The notes: generated by a model from the sequence alone, not told the origin. A stretch of DNA of 64,000 nucleotides from Takakia lepidozioides (GCA_030704615.1 CM060734.1:50794042-50858041), one strand, 5' to 3'. Shown: positions 11,623 to 32,148, counted from the first letter of the stretch. Numbers and translations: made by a program.

Positions 11623-13671
11623 GTAACTGCAATTCATTAAAATATATTGAAAGATTCATGAGCGTGAAGCCATGCAGCATCAGCTCCAGATGTCATCTGC
11701 ATGCATGCAACGTTCATATGCCATCTCCTCTCTACCTCCAAAATGAGTCTTCCCACAATTTGGTTGGCCACCTACTTGCAAAAGGGGCCTTTGGGATTCA
11801 TAGAATTGCTCAAAAAGCACTGCCAAGGTCTTGGCCCCTACCAACTAAGTGCTGCTTTCATTGAAACTCCTCCCAATTTCTTGTAGTGTAAAAGTGGGCT
11901 TCCACCTCAATGCTCATAGTGCAAAGCAAAGGGGCAACGTGTAAAGAGAAGGCCCTGCTAGACTCGGAGCGGGGACACGCCGGACTGCAAAGAGGGGTTA
12001 CCCAACAAGCCTGCTACCTTGGAGTTTGCCATCCCCACACACCAAAGAGGTGGCGGATTGACCGTCCATCTACATACCACTCAACTCTCAAGGCTGTTCT
12101 CATAAACTACGACTAGCAAGTGGTCCCACCGGATGCTGATCACGGGGGTTTGGTTTTGTGGGGAATTTCTGAGTGGATGTTGGACTCGTGGGAGTGCATG
12201 TTAGATCGATGAAGGAGATAGAGCGTAGCCCCCAGTCGGGATTTCGCTAGGTTTCGCCGGATTAATGGGAGTAGCTGGTGTCACATATCCCCAGCTATAT
12301 GAGTGTCTTGACTATTTAATAATGGGTGCAAGCACATAGCGGATGGTTGTAGAACCGTGGCGTCTCTAGTGTAGGCCGTTTGGTCGAAACGCGTTCCCTG
12401 GTGGTTCTTGTTTCTGGGTGTTTTCATAATCACAGTATACAATTCACACTGTGTTTGGTAGTAACTAGTACTTAACCATTACATGGATTCCTTGCACGAA
12501 GGAGATGATAACAACTCCAAGGTCTCTAGGTGTAAGTAGGTATAACACCACAGAGACTAGGAGCGACCAAAGCTACCGCCACCAAAAAAGAATAAAGGAA
12601 GATGAAAGCGCTCAACCCGGGACTGTGCGGACTCTAGTGCTAGTTTGTTAATCACAAACCCAACAAACCAAGGAGCATGTGACTCATACTTAGATCTCCT
12701 CTCCTTCTCTCCCTCTTCTTCTCTTTGGTGGGCCAACAGTTCTTTTGGACTTTTCGTGCCAGTCTAGCCATGCACAGTGTGGAGGATGTGGGGTTCAAAT
12801 GTGCACAAGGAATCATTGTGATCTGTTCATTGTTGATGCAAACTCCGTCAATGCATTAAACCGTCCTTTCATGCAAATGCAAGCCCTGAACACTGCCCCT
12901 ATATCCTTAGGAATTTGCAAGATATGGTTTGAAATTGGCCCTCTGAACGAAAGTACGAGGTATCACGGATTATTACTTACAGGGCAAAGGTCGTTGTACC
13001 TCCCAGACGTTGGCCCAGATCTCACTGGAATGTAAGTACTCCAGTTCAGTAGCTCGCTATCCATCATCGTACCTTCCTCACTACAAAACTATACCCTCTC
13101 ACTTACCGTGGAATCATGAGGTCCGCGAAGTCCCAACATTGACAGAACGCAGGACCGTCGAAGACAACCTCAGTGTACGTACAAAGTAAAGCGGTTATCA
13201 AACGGCCTGAATCTGGAATAAGATTGCCCCCCATCTCAGCATTCCTTTGGAAAATTCTTGTAATGAGCGGACACCGTATGTGTTGTCAAGGAAAAGCTTA
13301 GAAAAATTGTTCCTTCCAGGGTAGAGCTCTGCAGCCCGACACTGCTTTTATTGCGTGGGTAGGGGCATGGGTGAGGGATTTGGGTTAGACAGCAATGGAC
13401 AGCTTGAGCACGCGCATCAGACAAGCTACTAAACTGTAGCCGTAATGCTATCTGATGATTCCGATCCGACCCATTGTTAGGAAAATCTCTCGGTTGCAAC
13501 AGTAGATTAAGTAATATAATACGGGAGGGCAGGATTAGGGTGACATGTTTTGTCACCCCTCCTCAGGACCTCACCGAAGAGAAGGTTGCTGAGGGAGGAA
13601 AACCAAGTAAGGACAAGGAAGCATCTGCGACGAATTTGGGGCAAGAAGGTGCAAGAGGGAAAGGGAGCAGG
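11623..13671. other. Intergenic upstream of AP-3 sigma
   Basis: No supported gene. The stretch 12130-12480 has the base composition of a decayed LTR but I found no second copy or primer binding site. The ORF at 12745-13035 has no family signature. The AP-3 sigma promoter should lie in the last few hundred bases. Confidence 0.35.
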
Positions 13672-16600
13672 ATGATCACTGCCGTGCTGGTTATGAACAC
13701 ACAGGGGAAGCCTCGCCTCACAAAATTCTATGAACACCTGGTAATCTTTCCTTAGACTTGCTGGGACGTCTCACTCTGTTTTTAGGTTTTTGGGATGGTC
13801 TGATTACAGGTGCAAGTGTGCTGTGTAGGAATAGAAACTCGCAAAAAGTGGTGGAGCTTGACACTTGCTGCTGCTGTGTGATGACAGACAGTGGAGAAGC
13901 AGCAGGAGACGATTCGCACTGTGTATTCAGGTGTCTCTCTGCCTTTCGAAAACTTTACATCGTGTTGTTTTGTTTGAATTGAAACTCAGATCGAACGATG
14001 TACGGTGCAAAATTCTTTTGGAATTCATTTTAGATCCTTGCCAACCGTGGGTGCACATTGGATTGCACTTTACTGCGGCCCAAGTTGATGCATTGCCGGC
14101 TCTCCACAACTCACCGGCTCATGACGCCCCGTAATCAATCGTGCCCTGTAATCACATTGGAGATTGCAATTGCAAACCCTTTGCAGCACCTGTTGAATGC
14201 GATACTTGTCTTGGGGAGTTGTGCGAGTGTGAGTTTCTGGAGGGTTTTACAGGTCAGGAGAGGTGATTAGCCTCTCCTGTTACCCACACAGATGTAAATT
14301 GCTGGGGAATGTTTATAGATTGCACAACTTCTGAAATGAAGTGCTTCCCGCCCTGAGTTTAAATTTCAGTCTAGTGCCGAGGGTAGGTAGACCCTTGAGA
14401 TCATCCTTAAGGTCCTCGCCCATGTCACACTGGAAACAAGTTCAGGGAACCTTTGTGCCTCACTTCATTTTCATCAGACAGTCTTTGAGCATGGCATTAG
14501 ACACTGCAACCTCCAGGTCAGCTTCATCCAGCAGGGTCAATTCTTCTGGGCTAATATTCAGATATTTGATCTGACCTTGGACTCATCATGTCGAGAGCTG
14601 AAGGAGGTATGCCAAACTCTCCCTGAACAGCCACGTTAACTCTAGAGCTCGCTGACATGCTCTCTTTGAGCACTGCAACCTGAATGGATTCTAGAGATTA
14701 GCATAGTTGGAGTTGTCGACCCATACAGCAGATGGTGTACTCCAAGGCAGGCCTAATAACTTTCCAAAGCATGGTCCTTTTAACTTCAGTATTAATCGGT
14801 GCTGCAGTGGAAAAGTTTGATGAGGACCAAAGCTTGGCCTTTAGCTTTTTGAACCACTTTCTGTACATGCGCATCCCAGTTGCAACTGGAGGAGGAGGGA
14901 GAGAGTGTACTCATAAGACGCTGTTTGTCGTAGCCTTGTGGCCATTGACCCCACGCCCAGTTTGAGCGGAACACAGGGACAGAAACTACCTTTGCCAGGG
15001 GCTGACGCCGGTAGGATCTTACCTTGAAACAGACAATTGACCCGAGTTTTCCAGATATCCTCTATAGATCCCTTCACACAAACATCAATCTGATGTGTGT
15101 GATTTGCCCAATAACTAGACCCCAAAAGGGCCTGGGCTTTTGGCTCAGCCTCAAGATTTTCAAAGTTGGTAAACAGAGGTACAGGAACTGTTCACTTGAT
15201 GGATGAAGAGGGTGTCTCTCTGGGGAGAGTACCCAGGACAATGAATCACAAAGTGGGGAGGAGGGAGACAGAGACAGAGACAGAGATCCAGAACATAACC
15301 AGGGTGTGGATTATGGGTGCAGTATTATCAAGCAGAGCTGAAAATTTGTGCAACTTTGTGGAAGCAGACGACATCTTTGGTCCTGTGGGTACACACTTTT
15401 GCCGTTGCTTTTTACAAAGGATAGATGTTTCTATGAAACTTCTTCACATAATCTGTCAGCAAAGTCAATAAAAGCCACCTCAGACAACGAATGAGGCCTA
15501 AAGGCTGTCCAAAGGAAACAACAGAAGCCCAAGATTTTAGAATTAGTGTCAAGCAACAACCACAAGCCCGCCACAGAATCGAAGCTTTGTAGGGATTGCC
15601 ACCTCCAATGCCAAAAACAGAACATGAAGGAGACAGCCCTGCCATAAAAGTTCTTGGAATTACATGCTGAGAAGCAAAAATGGTCCCGACCAAAGAAGTG
15701 CTGATCTTGGGTGTCATCAGTATGGTGAACCACCCAGATCACTGCTGGCCTTCCTTCTGGGGTCAGGAGCCTCTAAGATACAAGCCTTGTCTCTTTTCTC
15801 AAATCCTGTTCTCTAGCCCTGGGCCCCATAATCTTTCTTTCATTCTCTGTCGAAGTTATAAAGTTTCTTCCTTTCTTTCTGCACAGCGCTGCTGGCACCT
15901 GACCGACTTCAAAGTAATATCATAACTTTTTCTTGTTCCACACCTTGGGCTGGACCTGTAATCTAACAAAATTTTGAAAAATGTTGGCAGGACTCAAAGC
16001 TGGTATACAAGCACTTTGCAACTCTTTACTTTGTTTTTGTCATTGACAGCTCAGAAAGTGAGCTTGGGATCCTTGATCTTATACAAGGTATAATAAGCTT
16101 GAACCCACTGCCTGAATGAGAAATCTTCTGGATGAATTTGGTTTAGTTATCTGCTTGGGAGCTGTGCAAGATGAGTGGCATATGTACCAATAGGGTTGAT
16201 CTTTACTTTTTGTTCAATGATACAGTGTTTGTGGAGACATTGGACCGGTGTTTCAAGAATGTGTGTGAGCTTGACATTGTGTACAACTTTAACAAGGTGA
16301 GTTGCTTATATCTAACAGTACCTAGGTTTTAGTGTCTGCATGGTGCCCAGAGCTTTGTTGGGTCCACTAAGAGGATAGAAGCAGTCAGTAGCTATGGGCC
16401 TTCTCTGCTGAGAGTATATGAAACTGTCAGCATGTGGAAAGCTCCCTGTTTTTCTCTCATGTAGGTGCAGATTTGGTATGCTCTGTAGGTGTGAGAAAGA
16501 AACTGACTGGAAGGACCTTCTGTCACGTATTAGGTAATGGCCACCGGGGGGACCCGGCGAGTGGTGAGGCTGCGAGCAGGGTCACCCGGTGTCCATCACC

Positions 16601-17192
16601 GAACGTAATTGGGTGGGTGAGTTCTCCTCGGTTTGTAGCTCTAGATTCGCTATCAGAGGTACAATGGCCACAGACGGCTTGCCACATGCCAAACTCCTTT
16701 AACAAGTGAAGGGCCAAACTCTTTGAAGGGTTGGGTGGCAGGTGTAATACAACCCCGTCCAATTATGATTATGCTAACACCTGCTTGGCTGGCATGCAGG
16801 TCCACACAATATTAGATGAAATTATAATGGGTGGCCAAGTTGTCGAAACTAGTACAGATGAAGTTCTGAAGGCTGTTCAAGAGATCTGGAAGTAAGTTGC
16901 TTCAATCCTCCACCTACACTAGTTAATGTTGTTTCTGATTATGAGCAGGGACATTCTACGGAACCTTTCTATCGAGGACAAGTGTTTACCCAGAGAACAA
17001 TTTGTGTCTGAAGGGTCAAAGGGCCACAAGGCTACGGCAAACAACATCTTGTGACTACATTCTGAAGGGTTAAATCTGTTGCTTCAATCTTTTTCACGAC
17101 AAATCTGTGTGCGCTGATGCAGGTTGGAACGTTTTGGTGAGCTCTCGAGCCCTTCAGTGAAGGGGCTAGGCCATTACAAAAGCAAGACATAA
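13672..17192 (+). CDS. AP3S: AP-3 complex subunit sigma
   Basis: Seven exons: 13672-13740, 13888-13930, 15323-15384, 15991-16087, 16226-16296, 16800-16891 and 17123-17192. They total 504 nt, or 167 residues, the usual length for this subunit. The start [20 protein letters not shown] is the conserved beta-strand opening of sigma adaptins. Next come [13 protein letters not shown], then [39 protein letters not shown] and [18 protein letters not shown], all characteristic of AP-3 rather than AP-1 or AP-2. The small subunit belongs to the AP-3 heterotetramer that sorts cargo from Golgi/endosome to the vacuole. The C-terminus ([22 protein letters not shown]) differs from the usual plant tail. Intron 2 contains two antisense LINE-A fragments. 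The gene converges on the unknown minus-strand gene, with 437 bp between their stops. Confidence 0.95.
14341..14885 (-). mobile_element. LINE family A fragment, AP-3 sigma intron 2 (copy 1)
   Basis: Reverse-complement match to the 29160-29740 segment of katanin intron 6, including the FHCS/EVKRTML-like and VRGEF-like coding remnants. It ends without its own 3' tail at 14341. It is antisense to the host gene. Confidence 0.75.
14893..15245 (-). mobile_element. LINE family A 3' end with (TC)n tail, AP-3 sigma intron 2 (copy 2)
   Basis: Reverse-complement match to the terminal LINE-A segment, ending on the minus strand with CGTCTTATGAGTACACTCTC. In element orientation its tail joins directly to the 5' end of the neighbouring fragment (14885 downward), the same head-to-tail joint as in katanin intron 6. 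Its 5' side borders a (GAGACA)n tract near 15260-15285. Confidence 0.75.
16500..16790. other. GC-rich insert in AP-3 sigma intron 5, unidentified
   Basis: This block is much more GC-rich than the surrounding intron (for example CCACCGGGGGGACCCGGCG near 16540). It ends in a simple AATTATGATTATGC stretch near 16763-16777. It looks like a short retroposed insert, but no second copy exists in the window and no pol III boxes were found. Confidence 0.35.
17015..17075 (+). mobile_element. LINE family A 3'-end scrap, AP-3 sigma intron 6
   Basis: GGCCACAAGGCTACGGCAAA and the following CATCTTGTGACTACATTCTG match the LINE-A 3' end. Only about 60 bp is left and the (TC)n tail is eroded. Confidence 0.6.
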
Positions 17193-17629
17193 ATCAGCAT
17201 GCAGAAGTCAAGCTCGATATTAGAGTCCCTAGAAAATTAGGAAGTCTATGCATGTTACCAAGGTCAGCTTAATAAAACATTATTTTTTCCAACAAACCTG
17301 TGGGTATCAGACACCACACGGAAAGTCCTGTAGTGTTTGTGGTCATGCTTGTAGAACAGCCCACGGCCCTAGTGCCTCCTGCGCATGTTAACATTGTGAT
17401 TACACAATCAAGATATCCAAGGTCGAACTGTTTCTATCACCTGGATCTGGCCACTTATAACATTGCTGTATGTAGTCTACACCACGGAGATGTGCCCCAC
17501 AGGCCATGGAGAAACACACAAGTTCATTTCACATTAAAGCCTAAAACCTTGCAACCATGGAAGACAGTCCTGACAACTACAAATGGTGAACGATTGCCAT
17601 TAGAAAGCTACTTCCAATTTTGTTGGCAT

Positions 17630-20600
17630 TTACACAGTACTTACATATCTCAAATCAGTGTCACTGCACAACTGCTGAGAAATCCCCTGGAGTTGCAGTA
17701 AGAAGTTACCCATTTCCTTGCATAATTTAGAGGGGTCAAAATTCGTCTTTCCACTTCCACTCAGTGATTCACACTTCTGCTCTTGGGCAGCAAGGCTGTT
17801 ATCATCAGTTTCCCAGGGATCCAGGGAGTGGGCCAACAGGCAGTAGAATGCAAGCTCCAGCTTCCCCTCAATTCTTTGCAGAAGAGAAATCAAGTCGGCC
17901 CCTGATTCTTTACTTCTTGCAACTGATATGACCATCTCTTTGGGAAGCCCTGCAATAACTAGGCAAATAACAATCGGATGCAGCAACTGGTCCTCACCCT
18001 GCATGATTCTCAACGCTCCAGTCACCTTTTGTTCTGTAGTTCTTGTACATGCTTCAAGATATACTCCGAGGCGCCCAATCAAACTCGGACAGAGGGAGAC
18101 CAAGGAGATGGCCAGATCTAGCAGTAGAACCCACATAGTGGAGGTTTTCAACCTGTCCATTCTTTCATTGAACTCCACCTCCAGAGACGCTAGAGGGATC
18201 GGCACCGACTTCTGTAGATCCTCCCTTTCCCGATGTGCAGCTCCACTCTCTGTTGTGGCCTTTTGGCCTGTTAACAATCTATCTGCTTTTGAGAACATCC
18301 TTTTATCACTACCAGTGCTTGTAAGATTTCGGACACCAATGATCTTCCTCCTGCTACTGGAACCAAGCTCCTTTGTTTCTAACCAAAGTGGATAATCAAG
18401 CACCCACCTTCTTTTGTAATCTGATCTTATCCATTTCCTTGCAAAGGCTTGGGGCCAGGTCAGTACAGCCTGAACCAGTAGCCCTGCAACTAGCTCTAGC
18501 AGCATATCAAAAAGCTCAAATCCGGGGCCTGAGGATGAAGAGTCCTGCTTATCACTGTGAGGTGCTGCAGCTATCTGTTCCAACACTCCTACAAGCTTAT
18601 GCAATACTTTGTGAGATTGTTGAGACGACTTAGAGCCAGCTATTGCGTGTAGAAAATAAGTTCTTTGTAAAGAGCCTGAGCACAAAGGGGTACTAGTAAG
18701 CAGAGATTCTACAAGTACGACTGCAGCCAATCGTGGCATTTTCTTTGCTGCTTCTTTGTATCCGTCCAAGACTCCATTGGGCCAGTCCCTGCTGCATAAT
18801 CTTCACCCTCTTCACATCAGACAGCCAGTCACTTGAGCAACACAAGAAAAATATGAGAAAGGAACTCACAGCATGCCAGTGCATGTTCTCCATGCTATCC
18901 TCTCCAGATGCACACAGCACTTTGATCACGTAAATTACATCCAGAAGAATTGACCCAGCAAAGCACTACTTCATTTCCTGGAATGAGGACATTGGAGAAG
19001 AATAGGCCACCACGAGATGAATGGTGACATGATCCACTTCCTTGTCCGTAATTTTTGAGTTGCATCCTTACCTCCTCTCTATTACTCATAGCAACACCAC
19101 TCCTTAGATGATACTCTGACAGAGTGAGAAGGCTTACTCTTGAGAGATAAGAAACTCGTGCATACTGCGCAAGTGGCGTATGCTTGTGAGAAACTCCTGA
19201 CCCCAGGATGTAGCCGCAGTGTGCACAAGTGCAGTTACACGAGGGCCAACATAATTCCAAAAACGGACCCAGCTGGACATCAACATTGCGCTCCACTCAC
19301 TCTCTACCTGCCAAGTTGAAGAAAATTTTGGCTGTGAAAAGGTGTATCATAAATAGGATCATCTCGACAAATGCTATGTCTGGAAGATGAGATAGAATGT
19401 ACTCATTGATCTTGTGTGGGAACGTAGACACCTTTCTCATGTGAGTCACAAACCCACCCAGAGGCAGTTGTGGGGTTTCAGCCCATCAGGATATAGGAGA
19501 CACAACAGCAGTTGTCACTGTGCTTGTGCAGGGCTGATGACAACCAGCTACAGGGAGTTGAATGTTAATTTTATAGTTCAATTTATGCCATCCTTTGAGG
19601 CATGAGGCTGACTCCAACACTGCACCTTAGCCCCTCTAGCCGGCAGTAAACGTGAGGAGAGGAAAAAAGAAATTTATTGCAAGAACGGTTACCAGAGACG
19701 CATCTATGAGACATACTCTAAGAGAGTTCCACAAACTAAAAAGATTACCACTAAGCGGAGATTTTGAACATAAAACTCGAGCACTGGGAGAAGCTGGCCT
19801 GCAAAGTGTAAGCAGAAAGGGCCATCTGCTAACCAGCAGTGCTTTAGCACCTGCCACATCTGGTACCACCTTCAGCAAGAATCACATGGTTAGACATATC
19901 CTTTCAGATGCTATTAGAGGGACCTGCAAAGTGTATCCTTAGTTACATGAGAGCCATTCCCCTATGCAACCTTGGCATTCACACCTTCTAGTGTCATTTA
20001 ACTATCTCTGTAGTCACACCTTTTGAAAGCATGACTTATCGGGAGAAATTTCGACCCCTATTGGTACCAGATTTGACTAATTCTCAAACTCTTAACAGCA
20101 TGCTGCTACTCAAGTACTGACATTCTCAAAATGCAGACCTATTTCACAAAGGGGGCTCCAAAGGCATAATACATCCAGACACTTCCATTCATTATTGGGT
20201 TGGATTGAAAGAGAGCTAACCCCATAACTGGATCATTTTAAGGTTTTAAAATTTGAGCAACTGGTGTGAGCAACAAGATAAGCGTGGACTTGCACGTGCT
20301 GTTTCTATGAAACTCACCTATGGCCGGACAAGAAATGTGGCACAGGTAGAGAAGATATGCAAGCCTTGAATCCACGAGCAAGGATAATTCCATCATGCAT
20401 ACTCATGTTGATGCACTGGTGTTCACTTGTGCACTCTAGTCTGTGCACAGCCTTAGCTCTCTTGCTTTGCTCATGGGACTCCAAGCAGTCCACAGCAACC
20501 TGCTCAAGCATTCACCCGAAGATCTCATTCTTAGCCATCACTCCAGGATCTGAATGCCTGTCTCCATGTGCTACAATGTAACTGTGTCATGTCTTGTTCC

Positions 20601-23600
20601 CTACCCTCTTTCTCTGCATGGGCCTCGCGTGATATATGTGCAGGTGCAGCCGAAAACAATACCATACCATCCTTGGATTTGGCACACAGTATCACGTCAT
20701 ACTCAAGAAGATGGGATCATGTCAGCTGACACCTCTTTGACAGTGGCTAGTTCAGAGTCAAAAAACTGAAGACTGACAGAGTTCACCTTGAACTATTCAC
20801 AGCCTATTAAGCTCCAAAATGTATGAGGAGGATACCGATGGCCTCTCAGCTCTGCTATCATGAAGGTAGAAACAATCTCCTCCTAGAAGCTGTAAATATA
20901 TGAAACATTCAGTTGGGCCTGAACTACAACACAGTTGACCCATTAGGCCGGTTATAGCCAAGAGGCACATGTCTCCCGAAACCTTGAGTCATAACGTCTA
21001 CTGTTGGGCCATCACCAGGAAAATGCCAATAATATTCAAGACAACATGGCTTTTGCTATCATTTCGATATTTCAAAGAGAGTGCATAACTAACGCAACGC
21101 ACCTGCAGAAACCAAGGCTCATTGCCTGCATTCCAACTGGAAGAAGAAAGCTCCATAAGCAGCTGCAACACGGAATCTTTAACCTCACTGTGTTCACAGC
21201 CAATGTGGGGCTGTATCACTTCGTATACTCTGCCCCTTTTAGGGACTATATTATGACTCTCAGAAATGGCTACATTGAAGAAATGCCTCTTACTTCCTGA
21301 GCATGGGATGTTCCTGTCCTCACACGTGAAGGTTTTTGGGTTTGCACAATCATGTGAACTCCCCTCTGGCTTTTCTTCTTCTACTAACCGGCCAAGGGGT
21401 TGCTCCTCAACAAGATCCACTCTTGAGCACACATCGTGAGAGCTCAGCAGCGCATGGGTCAGTGCTACACAGGCACGATTCCTATCCCCACTAAACTCTT
21501 TCCACAACAATCCCCATCCAGCATCTTTAAAACACTTCTCCGTCTCATTGCCAAAAGTCATCCCACCCCATATAACATTACGAAAGAACAGGTGACGACT
21601 CTTGATCGAGATCAAATCACTGGAGCCTGTCTGAAGTTCCAACAGAATGACGTTCCTTAGAGAGAGGGGAGTTTTTGCAAGTAGGAGAGAACATAATGGG
21701 CTAGAAATCACAGCATTGCACAAAGCCAAGGCTTTTCTTCCACTATCAGATATTCCGATGTTTGAGGTGGGTTCAATGTGGTGAGCAAGTGTCAGCCGAT
21801 GCCAAAGCCACATGAGAAGGTGGATCAAACTCTTGGGAACATAAGCCACTGCACAGACAGACATGATACCAATAGCCCAAATGAGAGGATTATTCGTGAC
21901 CATTGCACCTTTTCAAGCATCACTGCAGATAAGTGAGACCTAGAATTGACACGAGGTAGGACTCCCATTTGGAGGAGCCAGCATCTCTTTCAGGGTGTCT
22001 AAGGGGAACAAGAGTGAAAAATAGAGAGGGAATATTGGCTATATGTGGGACATACATAAGGATACCCATAGAATATGAGGTCATATGCAAATGGAGAAAG
22101 AGAAAGGCACCATGTACAAACCAAAAAAGGGGCCCACCAAATTTGCAGTCTGCGGCTGAGGCATCAGATCAGGCAGCCAAGATTTCCCACTCTCATTGAC
22201 AAGAAGCCATTGCTCCCAGTATATTGAAGCATGTCGGAAGTAGCTTGCTGCAAATCGGGCAGTCCACAACAAATTGGCTTCACTGCCCAATGGCATCCTC
22301 TCCCAAAACTTGCTGATCCAGTGATAGCCTTTGGCTGGAGAGGTGACACTGGAATTCTCTCTCGAACTTTCCTTGTAGTCCACATCTGCCCGATTACCCT
22401 GAGTTAACTCCTCTGCCTTCAGGGGTTTCCCAGTGGTGGTGTTTTCCCAGGGTGCCTTGTCAAGATATGAGTACTGTCCTTTATAACAAGCCTCCCAAGT
22501 CCATTCCAGACATGGTTTGAGGTACATCCCAGAATGTCTTTCTTCACATTCTGTAGAAAGCTTCATTTCAAAGTGATTATCTCCACGATTATCCCCAGAT
22601 TGCAATGCTGAAGTTTGATCCAGTTCCATACTCTTCTCATCCCCCACAACGCTGTTGTAGTTCCCCTTATCCTCTCTAAAGTGGTTTTCTCTTAGAACTT
22701 GTGAGGTGGTCATAAAGAGCATGAGAGTAGCAAGTGCTGCACACTGCACAGGAGTCAGAGAAGGCCCAATTGAGTGGCTAAACACTTGCAGACGCCTCCA
22801 AAGAGGCAGATGAAGACATGTGAAGCTGTGCAGCATTGCCACGTATGGGAGGCGCCATGACCCCAAACTCAGATGATCTGACATATGATCTGTCACATCA
22901 CAATTACACAGCAGCCATAAATGTCCCTGACCTGCTCTCTCTCTCTCTCTCTTTCTTGCCATGTTCCGCCAAAACTGGGCACAGTGTTTATGGCCACAGG
23001 GCTAGAGCAAACATCTCATGAGTACATTCTCTTTCTTGACATTGCATAAAACAACTTCTTAACAGTATCAGTTCTTTCTTGCCATCGATGAGTTGTTGTT
23101 GGGCTGCTAGTTGGGGGCCTCATTTTCTTTCTTGTATCCTGCTTTCTTTTTGTCCCATAAGCTCGTGGAGCTTCCTGTGCAATTTTTAAGTTTATTCTTT
23201 TCTATCTTTCTCTAGGTCGGTGATTCTACATCCTGTGCCTTGGGCTATTGGGCCTCCAGCAGACATGATACATTCCTTTCTTTCTGAGTTAGGAAGTAAA
23301 GTGATTCCTCAGTGAGACTCGTAACTGTCATATGCAAACAGCAAGTGTCTTTCGAACCTCTTGATTAAAACAGCTAAAGGAATTCCACTTTATCCCAGTA
23401 GTCATTATGCACATTGTCAGTAAAGGTCAAGGGCTGCTATGGTAACACCTGCAGCATGTGCATCACAGAATGCATCCAGCAGAAGCTCAATGGCTTCTTC
23501 TTTCCAGCCTTGACAGCTGGCATCACTTCCTTGCTGGGAATGGCAGGCCTGCCCTTGAGATGTTTGCTCCACCTTCCAAATCCATAGTACCACATTTCAG

Positions 23601-24500
23601 TGGGCTATTCAAACATAATAACAAACTCTTCCTACATGGTGACCTGACCAAGAAGGCAGAATTGAAAATTCTCATCGCAGTCCGTCAACCCTCCCAACTA
23701 TTGTAATCCCGACCCCTTCAAGCACGAGTCAATTACCTTTAGAAGACATGCTACACTGGAAGCAATTTGCCGAAGCAATTTCTCGATCTCCGATGGACCT
23801 GCAGTCACAAAAATAGAAAAGAGACAGACCTCAAATTAATAATACACAACAAGACTTCTCGTGATCAACTTCAACAAGGTAAGGCCATACGACACAAAGC
23901 GGCACTGGCGCCGCACAGAAATCCGCAGCATAACTTAACCACTGGCTTATAGCAATTGTGACCAAGATAAGCTCAATTTTGGTCAGTTCCAAGAGAAACA
24001 AAACATGACCTGATCACGACGAGAATGCATCTAAGCCCAGCTTGTAATTGCTTTCGGTCTGAAGAGGTCGGTCATGTTACCACACACACATTGCCATATA
24101 GGTAACATTTGAGCTGAAATTAACTATTGGGTTGTCCAGGATCAAGCAAATTCCGGTCAGTCGAAGAGTAACACAATGTGACCTGATCACATGGAGATAG
24201 GATCCAAATGGCTATCGGTCTGAAGACATCCTGCCTACTACACTGCATTTCACCTTACCGCACAAAATTCCCCTATAGGAAATATTCCTCTCCGCTGGAT
24301 ATTACAGAGCTTACCATGCTCGTTCGATTTGAAATCACAGCTGCCTAAAGACGTATCACAAAAGAAGATAGACTCCTTTGGCCTCTTTTGACGAATAAAG
24401 TGTGTTCATTCTTCCCAAGGAAACAGAAAGAAGACGGTGCCTTACGAGATGAGGTCACGCACGATCGAAACTGCTCCAGCAGCGCTCGCAAGTCCTCCAT
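17630..24500 (-). CDS. Large multi-exon protein of unknown function
   Basis: The start at 24500 reads MEDLRALLEQFRSCVTSS. Exons 24500-24446, 23798-23737, 23548-23449 and the one starting at 22931 join in phase through canonical sites. Further coding blocks lie at about 22140-22931, 21000-21900, 20330-20500, 19640-19870 and 18900-19290 (the last two less sure), and about 18803-17630 ends in DLRYVSTV and a stop. The product probably exceeds 1,000 residues. It is rich in leucine-rich amphipathic stretches (KEEAIELLLDAFCDAHAAG, LLDLAISLVSLCPSLIGRL), which suggests an alpha-helical repeat scaffold. I do not recognise the family and assign no function. Some internal boundaries, notably the one before 21903, are uncertain. 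Introns carry antisense LINE-A and LINE-B tails. Confidence 0.6.
22950..23032 (+). mobile_element. LINE family A solo 3' end flanked by (CT)n on its 5' side
   Basis: Plus-strand match to the last 80 bp of LINE-A (GTTCCGCCAAAACTGGGC to CATGAGTACATTCTC). A (CT)n tract at 22936-22949 lies immediately upstream. On the gene strand that tract is the polypurine stretch ending in the GCAG acceptor of the exon starting at 22931. This is a very short 5'-truncated insertion at a (TC)n site. Confidence 0.7.
23148..23192 (+). mobile_element. LINE family B 3'-end scrap
   Basis: GTCCCATAAGCTCGTGGAGC matches the family-B terminal segment with its small hairpin. It has the opposite orientation to the other tails in the window. 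Only about 40 bp is recognisable. Confidence 0.45.
23950..24245. repeat. Imperfect tandem duplication in intron 1 of the unknown gene
   Basis: The phrases GGTCAGT..GAAGAG.AACA, TGACCTGATCAC and ATCGGTCTGAAGA recur in the same order in two copies, about 23975-24070 and 24150-24235, near 160-170 bp apart. The copies have diverged substantially. Confidence 0.6.
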
Positions 24501-24893
24501 CGCATCGCTACGCTGCAGGAGCGAAGGAACTCGAGAGAAGCTAGAAGAGAGTCCCCATTACCCCCCAGCAGGCTATTCATCCATATTCTGGATGGATAGT
24601 TTTCCTTCCCGTTGAGTGCGTCTCTTTGCATTCCTGTTTGTGGGGGTGGGTTGCAAAGCTGCTGCAGAATCCATGGTGTGGGTGGAGAACTGGAGCTGGG
24701 TAGACCAATCTGTGCCCGCATTGCACCTGCAATCAGATCAGGAGGATGCCGGGGAGGTGGGGGAAGCAGGGGTGTAGAGTACATTGGAAGAAACGGGGTG
24801 TGGAGGTGGAGAGATTCGTAGAGCCCTTTAGGGAGTAAGCACGCTTCATGAAGAGCGAGAGGAGGGACGGGAGAGAGAAGAGTGTGGAAAGAG
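24501..24893. promoter_or_regulatory. Divergent promoter interval between the unknown gene and KATNA1
   Basis: The start codons of two divergently transcribed genes lie 393 bp apart, with no repeat between them. The interval includes both 5' UTRs, so the shared promoter must be short. No clear TATA box is present. Purine-rich GAGAGGAGGGACGGGAGAGA sequence lies just before the katanin start. Confidence 0.65.

Positions 24894-32148
<7,255 letters not shown>

Noticed and set aside
15412-15742. Two overlapping minus-strand ORFs of about 100 residues
   Set aside because: They fall in AP-3 sigma intron 3 and have no recognisable domain. The host gene structure explains the region better.
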